From Actinomyces oricola (GTDB lineage: Bacteria > Actinomycetota > Actinomycetes > Actinomycetales > Actinomycetaceae): a DNA stretch of 60,468 nucleotides. The stretch spans positions 1 to 60,468 of the forward strand of contig NZ_RYFV01000020.1 of NCBI RefSeq assembly GCF_004104015.1, given 5' to 3'. Below, in pieces: positions 45,942 to 54,363 of this stretch (position 1 is its first letter; each line of letters begins with the position of its first letter). Under the pieces are notes generated by a model that ran no database searches, was not told the origin of the DNA, and saw nothing but the letters and a program-made list of their open reading frames with translations. Position numbers and translations under genes: made by a program.

Positions 45942-46535
45942 ATGAAAAAGATCGCCCCCGCCCTCGCCGTTCCCGCCGCACTCTTCCTCGCTCTCGGCTT
46001 GAGCGCATGTAACGACGATTCCGTCCCAGTCGCATCAGAGACCCAGGCCTCCGAGGAGGCCACCGAGGACTCCGGTGGCTCGAACGGGACCTCCGACAAG
46101 ACGGACAGCCCCAGCCCCACCAAGGGGGGCCAGACCTCGGCCCCGCCCTCCCCCACCACCAAGGGGAAGGAGACCTCGGTGCAGGACCTTCAGGTCGGCG
46201 ACTGCATTGAGGCCATGGACGAGACATCCACCTCGGTCTTCACCGTGTCGGTTGTGGACTGCTCCGCCCCGCACGCCTACGAGGTCTACCACGAGGGCAA
46301 TATCACTGCGAGTTCCTTCCCGAGCGGTGACGCCATGGACACCTGGGTCGCGGACATCTGCGTCGACCCCTTCAACACCTACGTGGGCGTCCCCTACCAG
46401 AGCTCGATCTACGAGATCAGCTACTTCACGCCCACCGAGGGCTCCTGGTCCTCCGGCGACCGCGTGGTCAGCTGCATGGTCACGACCTCCGACGGCTCCA
46501 CCGTCTCCCAGTCCCTCAAGGGCGCCAACCAGTGA
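45942..46535 (+). CDS. Septum-formation-family lipoprotein
   Basis: A 197-residue exported lipoprotein. MKKIAPALAVPAALFLALGL leads to lipobox LSAC (Cys23), followed by a Ser/Thr/Glu/Lys-rich linker to ~80. The C-terminal domain matches the actinobacterial septum formation family (PF13845): DLQVGDCIEAMDE, VDCSAPHAYEVYHEGN, a DICVDPFNTYVG block, then RVVSCMVTTSDG; the four cysteines probably form two disulfides. A role in septation is a family name with little direct evidence. There is no clear ribosome-binding site, so it may be leaderless. An intrinsic terminator follows. Confidence 0.85.
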   Translation: MKKIAPALAVPAALFLALGLSACNDDSVPVASETQASEEATEDSGGSNGTSDKTDSPSPTKGGQTSAPPSPTTKGKETSVQDLQVGDCIEAMDETSTSVFTVSVVDCSAPHAYEVYHEGNITASSFPSGDAMDTWVADICVDPFNTYVGVPYQSSIYEISYFTPTEGSWSSGDRVVSCMVTTSDGSTVSQSLKGANQ

Positions 46536-46608
46536 CGCCGGGGCGGGCCCGCTGAGATCTCCGCGCGACGCAGTACGGCCACGCCATAGTCTTTAAGACG
46601 CCACCTCC

Positions 46609-46653
46609 GTGGGCGCGCCTCCTCGACTCCGAAGGAGGCGCGCCCACACTTTT
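46609..46653 (+). terminator. Intrinsic terminator after the septum-formation gene
   Basis: A 14-bp perfect stem (46609-46622 with 46634-46647), 11-nt loop, then ACTTTT. It lies 74 bp after the stop codon. Confidence 0.85.
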
Positions 46654-46723
46654 GACACCCGGGCGCTTGAGCACCCACCGGCTCAACTTTGAAACCCGCC
46701 GGCCTCCCGCACCGCCGAGTCGG

Positions 46724-46771
46724 GCATGCCCCATCCCAGGCATGCCCCACCCCAGGCATGCCCCATTCCGG
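46724..46771. repeat. 16-bp tandem repeats containing GCATGC
   Basis: GCATGCCCCA starts at 46724, 46740 and 46756, giving three 16-bp units (GCATGCCCCATCCCAG and variants). Each carries the palindrome GCATGC. They lie 60-110 bp upstream of the next gene and could be protein-binding sites. Confidence 0.7.
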
Positions 46772-46834
46772 CGCCGCCGGGAGCGCTGTGCCGGCGAGTC
46801 TCCTGCGGCAGCGATCCCCAGTTAGGATGCTGTC

Positions 46835-47176
46835 GTGATCTTCAAGGCCGTGCGCGAGAACGCCCCGTACCCCGAGCACGGGGTAACGCATCAGCGCGAT
46901 TGGTCGGCGATCGCTCCGCGCCAGGTTCGGCTCGACCAGCTGGTGACCACGCGCGCCACTTTGGACTTGCGCGACCTCCTTGACGAGGATTCCACCTTCT
47001 TCGGCGACCTCTTCGCCCATGTAGTCTCCTGGCGCGGTGACCTTTACCTGGAGACGGGACTGCACCGGGCCCTGCGTGCGGCCCTCCAAGGGCGCACAAC
47101 AATCCACGGCCGGGTTCTAGAGCTTGATGAAACCGGCCACCCCACGGCCGCCCCGCCTCCCCCTCCTCGTCCCTGA
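46835..47176 (+). CDS. Small conserved actinobacterial protein (often labelled VapB-like)
   Basis: A 113-residue protein starting VIFKAVRENAPYPEHGVTHQ, with central RDWSAIAPRQVRLDQLVTT, DSTFFGDLFAHVVSWRGDLY and GLHRALRAALQGRTTIHGRV, then a Pro-rich tail. This sequence type is widely conserved next to LytR_C genes in actinobacteria and is frequently auto-annotated as a type II VapB antitoxin; I see no ribbon-helix-helix or AbrB motif and no adjacent toxin, so that label is doubtful. GTG 46835 has TAGGAT ending 6 nt before it, which indicates a leaderless transcript. The function is unknown. Confidence 0.8.
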   Translation: MIFKAVRENAPYPEHGVTHQRDWSAIAPRQVRLDQLVTTRATLDLRDLLDEDSTFFGDLFAHVVSWRGDLYLETGLHRALRAALQGRTTIHGRVLELDETGHPTAAPPPPPRP

Positions 47177-47354
47177 CCCGCGCGGGGCCCGCAGGCTCCG
47201 CAAAAGCTCCTCGAAGGAACCGCACTGCGACACGGAGGCGCCCCGGACCGTGCGAAAGCCGCGCCTGTGGGGCCGGCCCGGCTCAGCGGGATGAACCGGC
47301 CTGCGCCCGGCGATCGGCTCCGCCATGGCGCCGGCGTCTACTAACCTTGGGGGC

Positions 47355-47972
47355 GTGAGCACCCTAGCTGATCCCCGCGCCGAGTACCGTCGTCGTCTCA
47401 GGCGGCGTCAGACGATTGTCATCGGATCCCTCCTGTCAGGCATGGCTGTGTTGACAGTTGTGTGCTTCATGATCTGGTCGGGTGTGCTGACAGTCCCCTG
47501 GGATCCCGGATTCTCGGTGGCCGCCCCTAAGGAGACGACGGCGCCGCAGCCCTGTCCGCCCGAGGACTCGGTCTCGGTTGACCTCAATACCATCCCCATC
47601 AACGTCTACAACGGATCCAGCACCGTGGGACTGGCGACCAGTGTCGCCGAGACCCTTAGGGAGATGGGGCTGACCATTGGCAACACCGCCGACTGGCCCA
47701 AGGGGGCCTACGACGGCGACATTATGATCACCACCGGGACGGCGGGCATTGCCAACGCCTACTCACTGGCCCGCATTTTCAGCGGAGACGTCATTGTTCA
47801 GATCGATGAGACTGTTGAACCGGATGACACAACCGTCTCCATTGTCCTGGGCGCCCTCTACTCCTCCTCCCTGCTTTCGGAGGACGAAATCGGCGCCCTG
47901 GCGATCGGGGAGCCACTTGTCTCACCAGTCGGCTGCGCAACGGCCTCCTCAACCCCGTCCTCAGCGGGTTGA
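47355..47972 (+). CDS. LytR_C-domain membrane protein
   Basis: A 205-residue single-pass protein. A basic cytoplasmic lead (YRRRLRRRQ) and one transmembrane segment (IVIGSLLSGMAVLTVVCFMI) put the rest outside. The extracellular part has the LytR C-terminal domain with INVYNGSSTVGLATSVAETL and a GNTADWPKG-like block, as found at the end of LytR-CpsA-Psr proteins but here without the LCP catalytic domain. GTG 47355 is preferred to the in-frame ATG 47325, because TAACCT ends 7 nt before it (leaderless pattern). It lies downstream of the small VapB-like gene, a conserved pairing. A role in cell-wall assembly is plausible. Confidence 0.85.
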   Translation: MSTLADPRAEYRRRLRRRQTIVIGSLLSGMAVLTVVCFMIWSGVLTVPWDPGFSVAAPKETTAPQPCPPEDSVSVDLNTIPINVYNGSSTVGLATSVAETLREMGLTIGNTADWPKGAYDGDIMITTGTAGIANAYSLARIFSGDVIVQIDETVEPDDTTVSIVLGALYSSSLLSEDEIGALAIGEPLVSPVGCATASSTPSSAG

Positions 47973-48148
47973 GCGCCTCACGCCCCTGGTGCGGCCCCCG
48001 CTGAGCCACTTCCGTGAATCCGTGAACCACCCCCGGCGGGAACCGACACTCGAGCGCTGCGGGGAGGGCCGGATCCTGGCCGGGGCCGGCCGTTGGCATG
48101 CCGGCGGCCAATCGCGCGCGAGGTCAGCCCCCGCCCGGCCCTTGCCCG

Positions 48149-49540
48149 TCAGCCCTGGGCAGAGGCCTTGTGGCGCTTGGCGTAGGCGGTGCCCTCCAGT
48201 TCAGTGCCCGCTGGGGCGGAGGCGGGGGAGGCCTGCTCCAGGGTGGTGCCGCGCAGGCGGGAGATCCAGCGCATGAGATGGTAGATGCCGATTGCCGCGG
48301 CACTGCCCAGGGCAATGCCGGAGAAGGTCATGCCACCGGCCACGAGCGTGTAATCGGCGATCGCCACCACCATGGCCACCGCAGCCGTATTGAGGTTGAC
48401 CGGGTCGGAGAAGTCCACCTTGTTCTGCACCCAGATGCGCACCCCGAGCATGCCGATCATGCCGTACAGGACGGTGGCGGCCCCGCCCAGGACCCCCGGG
48501 GGAATGGTGGCAACGACCTGACCGAACTTGGGCAGCATGGACAAGCCCAGGGCGGTGAGCGCGGCTACGACGTAGGCGGCGGTGGAATAGACGCGGGTGG
48601 CGGCCATAACGCCAATGTTCTCGGCATAGGTGGTGGTGCCCGAGCCCCCGCCGGCGCCCGCCAGGGCGGTGGACAGGCCGTCGGCGAGCAGGGCCCGGCC
48701 GGTAACGTCGTCAAGATTCTCCCCGGTCATGGCGGCGACGGACTTCACATGCCCCACGTTCTCGGCAATGAGGACCAGGACCACCGGAACGAACAGGCCC
48801 AGCAGGGAGATGTCGAAGGCCGGCGCCCGGAAGGTGGGGGCTCCCACCCAGCCGGCCTGGGAGATGGCGGAGAAGTCGACTTCGCCGCGCACGCAGGCGG
48901 TGACGTATCCCACCACGACTCCCAGGAGGATCGCCAGGCGCCCAATAATGCCCTTGAACAGGACTGTGATGAGCAGGACTGCGGCAATGGTGATCACGGC
49001 GGTCACCGGGGCGGTCTTCACATTGTTCCAGGCGGCGGGGGCCAGGTTAAAACCAATGAGGGAGACAATGGCCCCGGTGACGACCGGGGGCATGAGGCGG
49101 TCGATCCAGCCCGCTCCCGCGACGTGGACGACGACGCCCACCAGGGCCAGCGCGAGGCCCGCGGCAATAATCCCGCCCTGGGCCAGGGAGGCCCTGGCCT
49201 CGTCCAACGGCCCTCCGCCGCCGGCCACGTAACCGGTCACAGCGCCAATGGGGGCCAGGAGCGCGAAGGATGATCCCAGGTAGCTGGGCAGGCGCCCGGA
49301 GGTGATCGCCAAGAACAGCAGCGTGCCCACCCCGGTGAAGAAGAGGGTGGTGGCGGGGTCGAAACCGGTGAGCAGCGGCACGAGGAAGGTCGCCCCGAAC
49401 ATGGCCACCACGTGCTGAACACCAATGCCAATGGTGCGCGGCCAGGTCAGGCGCTCACCCGGGGCGACGACCTCGCCGGGGGCGATGGAACGACCGTCGG
49501 CGTGGAGGCGCCAGCCTCTGGACAGGGAAGGTACGGACAC
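48149..49540 (-). CDS. Uracil/xanthine-type nucleobase permease (NCS2)
   Basis: A 463-residue polytopic symporter for uracil, xanthine or a related base. The early helix QHVVAMFGATFLVPLLTGFD and the ENVGHVKSVAAMTG signature are typical of NCS2/UraA proteins, as is the AENIGVMAATRVYSTAAYVV stretch. About 14 hydrophobic segments are visible; the substrate is not determinable. GTG 49540 has AGGAGG 6 nt upstream, which favours it over the in-frame ATG 49585. The 5' region carries short ATGGGGGAAACA direct repeats (49573-49596) that could lie in the mRNA leader. Confidence 0.92.
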   Translation of the reverse strand: MSVPSLSRGWRLHADGRSIAPGEVVAPGERLTWPRTIGIGVQHVVAMFGATFLVPLLTGFDPATTLFFTGVGTLLFLAITSGRLPSYLGSSFALLAPIGAVTGYVAGGGGPLDEARASLAQGGIIAAGLALALVGVVVHVAGAGWIDRLMPPVVTGAIVSLIGFNLAPAAWNNVKTAPVTAVITIAAVLLITVLFKGIIGRLAILLGVVVGYVTACVRGEVDFSAISQAGWVGAPTFRAPAFDISLLGLFVPVVLVLIAENVGHVKSVAAMTGENLDDVTGRALLADGLSTALAGAGGGSGTTTYAENIGVMAATRVYSTAAYVVAALTALGLSMLPKFGQVVATIPPGVLGGAATVLYGMIGMLGVRIWVQNKVDFSDPVNLNTAAVAMVVAIADYTLVAGGMTFSGIALGSAAAIGIYHLMRWISRLRGTTLEQASPASAPAGTELEGTAYAKRHKASAQG

Positions 49541-49801
49541 AATGGCCTCCTGTCGCGGGGAATGGGAGAAAAATGGGGGAAACAATGGGGGAAACAGGGA
49601 GCGCGCTGGTGCCGGGGCACCGGGGCTCCTGTCTGCGACAGGACCTGGCAGAGTCCTGCCAGATCTTCAGTTTAGGGCCCCGGCGCCCGACCTCTGGCAG
49701 CGCCTCTCGTGGCATCGGTCGCAGACCGTTGCGCCCGGGCGCAACGGACAGTTCTCCCCATCGCCACTTGCACGGCATGCGGCGGGGGGCAGGATTGGGC
49801 T

Positions 49802-50206
49802 ATGAGCACGACGACGCAGCCCACCTCCCCGCCTGACGGTGGCGCCTATGGCATGCCGCCGGCGGCCGTCAACCCGTCCGATTCCGCGGCCGATGGTTTC
49901 GTGTTCCCCGGCACTGAGAACGTTGACCCGGCACTGGTTTTCGCCACCCCCGGCTACCAGGCTCCACGGCAGCACACCGACCCCATGGCGTCGACGGCGC
50001 TCGTCTGCGGCTTACTGTCCTTCATCCCATTGTTCGGGGTTGCGGCGCTCGGGTTCGGCTGGGCGGCACTGGTCCGAATACGGCGCTCCTACGACGTTGG
50101 TCACACGGAGGCCTGGTTCGGGGTCGTTGTCGGCGCGGCGTCAACAGTGCTGTGGTTGTGGTCGTGGTGGCTGTGGGCGTGGTGGCTGCTGCCGTACTTC
50201 GAGTAA
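49802..50206 (+). CDS. DUF4190-like small membrane protein
   Basis: A 134-residue protein with a Pro/Ser/Thr-rich ~55-residue N-terminal region and two C-terminal transmembrane segments: ASTALVCGLLSFIPLFGVAA, and VVVGAASTVLWLWSWWLWAW with a Trp-rich end. The DPMASTALVCGLLSFIP...RRSYDVGHTEAW pattern fits DUF4190. The start is ATG 49802; the frame stays open upstream to 49709 but lacks support. Function unknown. Confidence 0.75.
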   Translation: MSTTTQPTSPPDGGAYGMPPAAVNPSDSAADGFVFPGTENVDPALVFATPGYQAPRQHTDPMASTALVCGLLSFIPLFGVAALGFGWAALVRIRRSYDVGHTEAWFGVVVGAASTVLWLWSWWLWAWWLLPYFE

Positions 50207-50311
50207 GCCCCTCATAGTGGTGCGGCCGGGGCGACCGGTCGGGGACCCCGGACGCGCCCCGAGCCCGGCTGTTAACACGAACGTTACAAGGGAAAGCCTT
50301 AGGGTGTCGCA

Positions 50312-51049
50312 ATGAAGCCCTTCATTATGGTGTCGACACGCCCCGAGATCGAGGCCGCACAGGACGAGTACGAGTCCTTCCTGACCCAGGGCGCCTTGAC
50401 CCGCGAGAACCTTCACCACGTCCTGCTCGAGGAGATCGACTTCCTCGACTCCTTCGCGGCCGGGGACGTCTCGGGGGTGTTCATTGGCGGCAGCCCCTAC
50501 AACGCCTCGACACCGCAGGTGTCCAAGACTCGGACCCAGTTGCGCGTCGAGGAGCAGGTGCGCGAGCTGCTCGCCGTGGCCCTCAAGGAGGGCGTGCCGG
50601 TGCTGGCCACCGGTTTCGCCCTGGAGGTGCTCGCCGGCTACCTGGGGACGCCCACGAGCACGGAGTTCGCGGAGGACTTCGGCATTGCCGACGTGTTCCT
50701 GACCGCTGAGGGTCGGCAGGACCCACTGCTGGCCGGCCTGCCGCAGACCTTCACCGTGTTCGTCGGTCACCACGAGGGCGCCGTGGACGTGCCCGCGCAC
50801 ACGACCCTGCTGGCCAGCTCCCCGGACTGCCCGGTGCAGATGCTGCGCGTGGGCAAGACCGTGTACGGCACCCAGTTCAACCCCGAGCTGGACGCGCACC
50901 ATTTCGCGCAGCGGGTGAGCATCTACGCCGACGCCGGCTACGGCGACCCGGGCCAGGTCGAAACAATGCTCTCCGAGGCCCGCAGAGGGCACCAGCACGA
51001 AGCCGGCCGCATTATCCGCAACTTCGTCACGCACTTCTCCCGCCACTGA
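50312..51049 (+). CDS. Class I glutamine amidotransferase-like protein lacking catalytic residues
   Basis: A 245-residue GuaA-type GATase fold. GVFIGGSPYNAS and the PVLATGFALEVLAGYLG block correspond to the nucleophile elbow, but where family members have PVLGxCxG the Cys is replaced (Gly101/Phe102). The catalytic His of QFHPE is Asn190 (YGTQFNPELD), and only Glu192 is kept. Ammonia-releasing activity is therefore unlikely, and a binding or regulatory role is more probable. ATG 50312 has TAGGGT ending 6 nt before it (50300-50305), a leaderless promoter pattern. It is monocistronic, followed by a membrane-protein gene. Confidence 0.85.
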   Translation: MKPFIMVSTRPEIEAAQDEYESFLTQGALTRENLHHVLLEEIDFLDSFAAGDVSGVFIGGSPYNASTPQVSKTRTQLRVEEQVRELLAVALKEGVPVLATGFALEVLAGYLGTPTSTEFAEDFGIADVFLTAEGRQDPLLAGLPQTFTVFVGHHEGAVDVPAHTTLLASSPDCPVQMLRVGKTVYGTQFNPELDAHHFAQRVSIYADAGYGDPGQVETMLSEARRGHQHEAGRIIRNFVTHFSRH

Positions 51050-51202
51050 CTGACATCTTCTCGGCACCCGCCGAAGCCGTGTCGCACACCCGCCTCAGGC
51101 GCAATGGTGATCACAATGCATCTATGAGGCATGGGGAGAAGACCCCAGGGTCAACTTCCCGATTCTGCCCCATATATGCCATCAATCGCGGAGAATTGGC
51201 TT

Positions 51203-53431
51203 ATGAGTGCGTCCTACCCGCCGTCCTTCCCCCCGTCCGCACCATCACCGGATCCTCAGCGCGATTCGGTGCCGCCGGGCGAGGCCCACGACGCGCCTCC
51301 GACCCCCGATCCCTCTACTGCGCAGATCCCCTCGCCCACTCGGCCCCCCACGTCCGCAGCGGATCGGGCGGCCGCATCCCCCTCGGCTCCAGCCTCCCCG
51401 CCTCCAAGTGATGAGCCGCCCTCCGGCGGCGAGCCCGCAGAGACCGTCACGTTGAGCACACGGCTTTCCGCGGCCGCCCCCGACCTTCCCGCAACACCAG
51501 AGGCAAGACCGAGGACGCCGGCCGCACCGTTCGCATCGGAGGCAGCGGCGGCGACGACGACGCGCCTGCCCACCGGCATGCGCCCCGCCGATCTGCTCCC
51601 AGCCGGTTCAGCGGATTCGGCGCCCATGGCGCAGCCCGGGCCGGCCGCTTCGGCCCCCGGCACCCCGGGCGCCGGCGCTCCCGACTCGCAGCGCTCCGAC
51701 GCCGGCATTCCCACAACCACCTTGTCCACCGGCGCCCCAGCACAAGCCGGATCCGGCGCCCCCTACTCCGCCGGATCCGCCCCCGGCGCCCCCGACCTCC
51801 CCGCAATACCGGAGGCAAGACCGAGGACGCCGGCCGCACCGTTCGCATCGGAGGCAGCGGCGGCGCCGACGACGCGCCTGGCCACCGGCATGCGCCCCGC
51901 CGATCTGCTCCCAGCCGGTTCAGCGGATTCGGCGCCCATGGCGCAGCCCGGGCCGGCCGCTTCGGCCCCCGGCGCCCCGGCACAAGCCGGATCCGGCGCC
52001 CCCTACTCCGCCGGATCCGCCTCCGGTTCATCTTCCTCCGCTGATGCGGCAGCGGCGCCACTGCCCTCCCCTGGTCGTCCGGCCTTCCACCCCCTGGGCC
52101 CGGCAACACCGCGCCCCGGCTCCCAGGCCCGGGCCGCATTACAACCGCGCCCGAGCCTCGACGTCCTCAGCCTTCTTCTGGCCCTGTTCGCCTTCGTGAT
52201 CTATGCCGGCTCCCTGCTGCTGACCACCGTCCTCCAAACTTCTGCTGCTTATGAAGACGGCCCGAGCATCTACCGGCTGTCCAATTACATTATGGGCCCC
52301 ACCCTGTGGCTCTTAATCATTTCCGTGGTTCAGGTGCTCGCGAAGCGCTCCCCCACCGCCGCGGCCGGACTCCTGCCCGTGGCAACCATGGCAATCCTCA
52401 GCGAGCCCCTCCGGCTCATTATTAACTGGGGATCGATAACCGATACCACCGCCGATACTATCACTTATATCATCATCGATATCATCACTATTATCACTGC
52501 CGGCATTGTCTTCCTCTGCACGCTGATCATAACAATCCTGGGCCTGAAACGCGCCGCCACCCGGGCGCGCACCCCAAAGCCCGTATCCGTGGGCATGACG
52601 GAGGCGGCGCTGTGGTTCTTCGCCGTCAGCGCCCTGGCTTTTACGCCCCGATTCTTCATCGCCCCGCTCCAGACCATCCGTCAGTGCAACATAATCGTAG
52701 ACGAAGTGGAAGGCGTACTAGCATTCTGCGAGCACTACTCACTGACTGTCGGCCCGCTCCTAACCCAGAGCCACACATTGCCGAATACCGTATTTGAGCT
52801 CATGGGCCCCATAGTCCTGGGCGGCGCCCTACTGCTCGGCCTCCTGGGACTGGTTCTCGGTTTTATGCGCACCGCACGACCCCTGTTCGTTGGCACCGCC
52901 ATCCTGGGTGCGGTCGGCATCTTCGGTTACTCGACGCTGCTCGCCGGCTACTGGGCCCTGCACGCCATCAACTCCGACAACTCCGACAGCCGAGACCTTG
53001 TCAACGACATACTGTTCTTCGTTATTGTCGCAGTCAGCTGCCTCATCCTCCTCGTGCTGGCATCCGGAGCCATTAAGGGCTCGGCCCGAGACTGGTTCTC
53101 GGGCCGCAAGAAGGCCGGCGCCACCGCTCCGCCGCAGGCCGCCACAAGCGCCCCCGAGGCGGCCGGAGCCTCGGCCGCTCCCGCGGGAACCCCGTGGCCA
53201 GCGGCCCAAAGCGGCGCAAGCGCTCCTCAGGTCGGCTACCCCGCCCCCGGCTACCCTGGGACAACAGGCCGGACATCGGCGCCACAGCCCAACCCCCCGG
53301 CGCACCCCGCACCGCCGACTCAGCCCCCGACGCACCCCGCACCGCCGACTCAGCCCCCGGCCCAGGGCGGGGCCTTCGCGCCCCCCATGGAGCCCGACCG
53401 TCCTGAGCACTCGGGCTGGCAGGCACCGTGA
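51203..53431 (+). CDS. Repeat-rich polytopic membrane protein of unknown function
   Basis: A 742-residue protein. The first ~310 residues are disordered Pro/Ala/Ser/Thr sequence with a nearly exact internal duplication (EARPRTPAAPFASEAAAA and TGMRPADLLPAGSADSAPMA occur twice). Then come about seven transmembrane segments (~330-635), one Ile-rich (TITYIIIDIITIITAGIVFL), and a Pro/Ala-rich tail with repeated HPAPPTQPPT units. Codons in the membrane part use more A/T-ending choices than the neighbours. ATG 51203 follows GGAG by 9 nt; an earlier in-frame GTG 51131 is less likely. Its stop overlaps a possible GTG of the sirtuin gene (GTGA). No family recognised. Confidence 0.75.
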   Translation: MSASYPPSFPPSAPSPDPQRDSVPPGEAHDAPPTPDPSTAQIPSPTRPPTSAADRAAASPSAPASPPPSDEPPSGGEPAETVTLSTRLSAAAPDLPATPEARPRTPAAPFASEAAAATTTRLPTGMRPADLLPAGSADSAPMAQPGPAASAPGTPGAGAPDSQRSDAGIPTTTLSTGAPAQAGSGAPYSAGSAPGAPDLPAIPEARPRTPAAPFASEAAAAPTTRLATGMRPADLLPAGSADSAPMAQPGPAASAPGAPAQAGSGAPYSAGSASGSSSSADAAAAPLPSPGRPAFHPLGPATPRPGSQARAALQPRPSLDVLSLLLALFAFVIYAGSLLLTTVLQTSAAYEDGPSIYRLSNYIMGPTLWLLIISVVQVLAKRSPTAAAGLLPVATMAILSEPLRLIINWGSITDTTADTITYIIIDIITIITAGIVFLCTLIITILGLKRAATRARTPKPVSVGMTEAALWFFAVSALAFTPRFFIAPLQTIRQCNIIVDEVEGVLAFCEHYSLTVGPLLTQSHTLPNTVFELMGPIVLGGALLLGLLGLVLGFMRTARPLFVGTAILGAVGIFGYSTLLAGYWALHAINSDNSDSRDLVNDILFFVIVAVSCLILLVLASGAIKGSARDWFSGRKKAGATAPPQAATSAPEAAGASAAPAGTPWPAAQSGASAPQVGYPAPGYPGTTGRTSAPQPNPPAHPAPPTQPPTHPAPPTQPPAQGGAFAPPMEPDRPEHSGWQAP
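51481..52025 (+). repeat. Internal duplication within the membrane-protein gene
   Basis: A ~180-bp block starting at 51481 recurs at 51793 (312-bp spacing) with few substitutions. A second ~50-bp block starting GGCGCCCCAGCACAAGCCGG at 51731 recurs at 51971 (240-bp spacing). Both keep the reading frame. Confidence 0.85.
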
Positions 53432-53463
53432 CGCCCACGTCCCCCAATCCGCAAGAAGGTCTC

Positions 53464-54303
53464 ATGGCCGCGCAGCACACCGAGCCGGACGCGCTCACTG
53501 CCGCCGTCGACGCCCTCAGGTCGCTCCTGCGAGGACGTCGCACCCTGGCGGTCACCGGTGCCGGGATCTCCACCGACTCGGGAATCCCGGACTACCGGGG
53601 CGTGGGCACCACGGAACGCACCCCGGTGGAGTTCGACGAGTTCGTCTCCGACCCGGTGTGGTACCGCTGGGTGTGGGCCCGCAACCACGCCACCTGGCGG
53701 CTACTGGAGCCCCTGCAACCGACAGCCGGGCACATCGCCCTGGCGCGCCTGGAGGAGGAGGGGTCGCTCAGCGGCGTGGCCACGCAGAACGTGGACCGTC
53801 TGCACTCCAAAGCGGGGCAGCGCACCGTCTGGGAGCTGCACGGCGCTTATAACCGAGTCGTGTGCCTCAGGTGCGGGCGCTTAACCCCGCGCTCCGACCT
53901 GGATAAGCGGCTGAGCGCGCTCAACCCCGACTATCCGCGCGAGTCGAATCCCGCACGCATCGCCATCACCCCTGAGGCCGACCGTGCGGCGGCCGAGAAC
54001 TGCGACTTCCGGGCGCTGACCTGCCCGGAGTGCGACGGCCTGCTCAAGCCCGACATTGTCTTCTTCGGAGAGGGACTGCCCCCGGCCATGGACCAGGCAA
54101 TGCGGGCGGCGGGCGCCTGCGACGTCGTCCTCGTGGCCGGGACCAGTCTGGCCGTACTCACCGGACTGTGGATCGTGCGCCAGGCCGTGGCCCACGGGGC
54201 CGCACTGGCAGTGGTCAACCGCGGGCCGACGGCGGTCGATGAGATCGCGGACCTGCGCATTGAGGCGGGCACCAGCGAGGTCCTGGGCGCATTGGCGCCC
54301 TGA
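53464..54303 (+). CDS. Sirtuin (NAD-dependent protein deacylase)
   Basis: A 279-residue Sir2-family enzyme that removes acyl groups from lysines using NAD. The Rossmann motifs are GAGISTDSGIPDYRG and TQNVDRLHSKAG. The catalytic His is in ELHGAYNRVVC, and the zinc module uses CLRCG and CPECDG with a long ~50-residue insert between the pairs. DIVFFGEGLP and GTSLAVLTGLW complete the fold. ATG 53464 has AAGAAGG 5 nt upstream; GTG 53428, overlapping the preceding stop, is an alternative. Its closest class is uncertain. Confidence 0.92.
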   Translation: MAAQHTEPDALTAAVDALRSLLRGRRTLAVTGAGISTDSGIPDYRGVGTTERTPVEFDEFVSDPVWYRWVWARNHATWRLLEPLQPTAGHIALARLEEEGSLSGVATQNVDRLHSKAGQRTVWELHGAYNRVVCLRCGRLTPRSDLDKRLSALNPDYPRESNPARIAITPEADRAAAENCDFRALTCPECDGLLKPDIVFFGEGLPPAMDQAMRAAGACDVVLVAGTSLAVLTGLWIVRQAVAHGAALAVVNRGPTAVDEIADLRIEAGTSEVLGALAP

Positions 54304-54363
54304 GGCGCCCACCGAGCATGACGTCGGGCTCGCGGCGCGCGCGGAGAACCGGCTGAACCGGCT

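Noticed and set aside
46835..47176. Type II toxin-antitoxin locus
   Set aside because: Despite the common VapB label for this family, no toxin gene or antitoxin DNA-binding motif is visible.
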